From positions 1 through 6,724 of the forward strand of contig QNCQ01000096.1 of assembly GCA_003645825.1 (NCBI GenBank): a stretch of 6,724 bases of DNA, given 5' to 3'. A program made the position numbers and the translations under genes. The notes beneath the pieces were generated by a model. The model was not told where the DNA came from. It saw only the letters and a program-made list of their open reading frames with translations, and did no database searches. The DNA comes from Fidelibacterota bacterium (GTDB lineage Bacteria > Fidelibacterota > UBA2242 > B5-G15). Positions 4,362-6,724 of the stretch are shown here, in pieces (the stretch's first letter is position 1; each line of letters starts with the position of its first letter).

Positions 4362-6724
4362 ATGGGGAATTCTAATTCTGGTCGTTTGAGATTGGCATTG
4401 GTAATCTTAGTGCTGGTATTATTTGTAATTGCAGTTTTTGGGCAGTCCGGGCAACGGGTATCAGGTCACGTGCCGGGTAGATTTGTCCGGTCAGGAGGGA
4501 AGATAACAGGTATAGTGCAGGATTCTGTTTCAGGGAAACGTATAGAATACGCGAATGTAATGTTGTTTAGATTACCTGATAGTACAATGGTGACGGGCAA
4601 TATAACAGATGAGTCTGGGAAGTTCGTTATTGATGGCGTTAAACCGGGCAGGTATTTTGTGAAGGTGGATTTTATTGGTTTCAAAATGAAGAGTGTTAAC
4701 AATATAGAAATAAAGCCCGGGAAAACGGAGGTAGATCTTGGGGTTATTTATTTAGCCCCCGGTGCTATTCAAATGAAAGAAGTTGAGGTTATAGGGGAAA
4801 AACCGTTGGTAAGCTATAGTATTGACAGAAAGGTAATAAACGTAGATAGGCATATAACTGCATCGGCCGGTACAGCAGTGGAGATTCTTGAGAGAGTTCC
4901 TTCAGTGAACGTTGATATAGAAGGAAATGTAACGCTGAGAGGTAGTGGAAATTTTACAGTGCTAATAGACAACAGACCAACAATCCTTGATGGAAGTGAG
5001 GCATTGCAGCAGATCCCGGCCGCAGCTATAGAAAGAATTGAGATTATCACCAATCCGTCTGCTAAATACGATCCTGATGGAGTAGCGGGAATAATTAATG
5101 TGATTCTGAAGAAGGATGTGAAAAGTACTCTGGGCGGGATGGTTAATTCATCAGTTAGTTCTACCGGTGGATATGGGACGAATATGACTTTTTCTCTTGG
5201 TAATAAGAAAATAAGATATAGTCTTGGTGTTGATTACAATAAAAGAATTTTCCCGGGTAGTAGGGAGTTAATCAACGAGGCTTACCATGATGGAGCAGTA
5301 ACGGTAGTTCAAACGTCGGGAAACAGCGAGATGAAATGGAACCCTTATGGTTTGAGGGGAGAGATCCTTTTTAATCTGTCCAGGAAGACAACTATCAGTC
5401 TCGGGGGAAGATATGGGATTAGAAGTATGGAACGGTTATCGAATTCAACTGTTACAGAGTTGAATGGTTGTATTATTACAAGGAACTCGAATGAGGAAAT
5501 CTGGAAGAGGAGTGGCGATTTTAATTCTTTATATCTTGATTTTACCCATAACTTTAGTAGCAGGCGTCATTACTTTAAAGCTCAGGTGGATTATGGTAGC
5601 ATGGGAAGTGATGAAGAATCCAGAACCGAAATGAGAAATGATTTAGGTGAAATAATTTATGCTCAGAAAAATGTTGAAAAAGGTCCCAAGGAGCGTATAA
5701 GGTACAGATTAGAGTATGTATTGCCCCTTGACAGCACAAAAAAGTTTGAAGTTGGGGTTTCTGCAAGAATTGGTAAGTTTGAGAACTCATCTAAGTATTA
5801 TGAGTACGATATAACGAAATCCACATACATCTTTAATAGTTTATATTCTCATACTATAACAACTTCTAGAAATATTCAATCAGTATATGCGCTGTTTTCT
5901 GACAAAATCGGCAAATTTGGTTATCAATTAGGTTTAAGAGGAGAATATACATATAGATATATCACTTATGTCGATAGTAATTATAGCTTCAAAATTGATA
6001 GATGGGATTTTTTCCCTACTTTCCATTTTTCATATCAGATTAACAATCTTCAGCAGTTGATGTTAAGTTATTCGAAAAGGATACACAGACCTAGAGGATG
6101 GGAATTGGGACCATTTTTAACCTGGATGGATGCTTATAATGTACGGTGTGGAAATCCTCAACTAAAGCCTGAGTATACAGATAGTTACGAAGCTGGAGTT
6201 CAAACCTTTTGGGGTAAGAATCTTATCTCTATTGAAGGGTTTTATCGAAAGACATATAATAAGATTGAACGAGTGCAATCTGTCTACTCAGAAAATGTTA
6301 TTTTACACACCGTTGATAATGTTGGCAAAGACTATTCAATGGGGCTTGAATTCATGGTGAATTTTAATCCCCTTAGGTGGTGGAGTTTTGATTTGATGTT
6401 GAATACCTATAATTATAAGATTGAAGGGCAACTTAATGGAAAGGAATTTTCAAGGAAGAGTTTTAATTGGAATTCTAGGTTTATAAATGAATTTAAAATT
6501 TCCCGGAAACTTCAGGCGCAGTTAATGATTATGTATAATAGTAAATCTGTTTCTGCTCAAGGAGAAAGGAACGGATTTTTTGTAACTGATTTGGGTGTAA
6601 AATACAGTGTTATACCGGGAAAGCTTTTTGCAATCCTTCAGGTGAGAGATCTTTTTGGCACGGGAGAGTTTAAGTATAAAAGCTGCGGATCTGGTTTCAG
6701 GACGTATGGGCACTTTTCACGAAA
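4362..6724 (+). CDS. TonB-dependent-type outer-membrane receptor, 3'-truncated by the window edge
   Basis: The frame is open from ATG 4362 to the window end, 787 codons without a stop; family members run to about 770-830 residues, so probably little is missing. AGGAGG (4347-4352) lies 9 nt before the ATG. Residues 1-27 form a signal peptide with a long hydrophobic core, cleaved probably near AVFG-Q28. Residues about 47-135 are a carboxypeptidase-regulatory-like beta-sandwich (ITGIVQDSVSGK, then ITDESGKFVIDGVKPGRY). Residues about 158-250 are a plug (ILERVPSVNVD, LIDNRPT, IERIEIITNPSAKYDPDG, GIINV). The rest is a beta-barrel of the OMP_b-brl_3 kind, with YSKRIHRP from residue 570 and GNPQLKPEYT at 597-606. 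It should sit in the outer membrane and import or bind a ligand using TonB energy; no clear TonB box or ligand clue is visible. It is separated from the operon by the tRNAs and has its own possible promoter. The barrel is richer in AT than the plug. Confidence 0.95.
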   Translation, partial: MGNSNSGRLRLALVILVLVLFVIAVFGQSGQRVSGHVPGRFVRSGGKITGIVQDSVSGKRIEYANVMLFRLPDSTMVTGNITDESGKFVIDGVKPGRYFVKVDFIGFKMKSVNNIEIKPGKTEVDLGVIYLAPGAIQMKEVEVIGEKPLVSYSIDRKVINVDRHITASAGTAVEILERVPSVNVDIEGNVTLRGSGNFTVLIDNRPTILDGSEALQQIPAAAIERIEIITNPSAKYDPDGVAGIINVILKKDVKSTLGGMVNSSVSSTGGYGTNMTFSLGNKKIRYSLGVDYNKRIFPGSRELINEAYHDGAVTVVQTSGNSEMKWNPYGLRGEILFNLSRKTTISLGGRYGIRSMERLSNSTVTELNGCIITRNSNEEIWKRSGDFNSLYLDFTHNFSSRRHYFKAQVDYGSMGSDEESRTEMRNDLGEIIYAQKNVEKGPKERIRYRLEYVLPLDSTKKFEVGVSARIGKFENSSKYYEYDITKSTYIFNSLYSHTITTSRNIQSVYALFSDKIGKFGYQLGLRGEYTYRYITYVDSNYSFKIDRWDFFPTFHFSYQINNLQQLMLSYSKRIHRPRGWELGPFLTWMDAYNVRCGNPQLKPEYTDSYEAGVQTFWGKNLISIEGFYRKTYNKIERVQSVYSENVILHTVDNVGKDYSMGLEFMVNFNPLRWWSFDLMLNTYNYKIEGQLNGKEFSRKSFNWNSRFINEFKISRKLQAQLMIMYNSKSVSAQGERNGFFVTDLGVKYSVIPGKLFAILQVRDLFGTGEFKYKSCGSGFRTYGHFSR

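Noticed and set aside
4466..5053. Reverse-strand frames opposite the receptor N-terminal half
   Set aside because: They mirror the codon structure of a well-supported receptor on the + strand and show no motif or SD of their own.

Overview
The window looks like chromosomal DNA from a Gram-negative bacterium. It encodes an outer-membrane TonB-type receptor with an N-terminal carboxypeptidase-regulatory-like domain, a lipoprotein with a lipobox, and an Fe-S protein of the DUF362 family. The receptor architecture is typical of the FCB-type lineages (Bacteroidota relatives and candidate phyla such as the WOR-3/Marinimicrobia kind). Strong Shine-Dalgarno (SD) sites ahead of most genes, and GTG/TTG starts for at least two, argue against Bacteroidota proper, where SD use is weak. 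The phylum is an inference only. Every supported gene is on the + strand.

Layout: (1) 1-1127, the C-terminal three quarters of an NAD(P)-dependent aldehyde dehydrogenase, cut by the left edge. (2) 1161-3548, three tightly packed genes: a DUF362 protein fused to a two-cluster ferredoxin domain, a four-helix membrane protein that is an internal duplication, and a lipoprotein with an NlpC/P60-like Cys/His pattern. The gaps between these three are 9 and 3 nt, and the dehydrogenase ends 33 nt upstream, so all four are probably cotranscribed. (3) 3589-3765, tRNA-Cys(GCA) and tRNA-Leu(UAA), both without an encoded CCA. (4) 3766-4361, about 600 nt with no recognised gene. It holds one doubtful Cys-rich 62-residue ORF with a very good SD, some weak hairpins and a possible promoter. 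(5) 4362 to the right edge, a large outer-membrane receptor whose reading frame is open for 787 codons and leaves the window without a stop.

How the genes work together: the dehydrogenase and the ferredoxin-DUF362 protein suggest a redox or catabolic operon. The small membrane protein and the lipoprotein hydrolase add an envelope component whose link to the redox genes is unknown. The receptor is a separate transcription unit downstream of the tRNAs. No mobile element, CRISPR array or known defence system is visible. The most original material is the unassigned DUF362 / duplicated membrane protein / lipoprotein set, the duplication itself, and the poorly explained gap between tRNA-Leu and the receptor.
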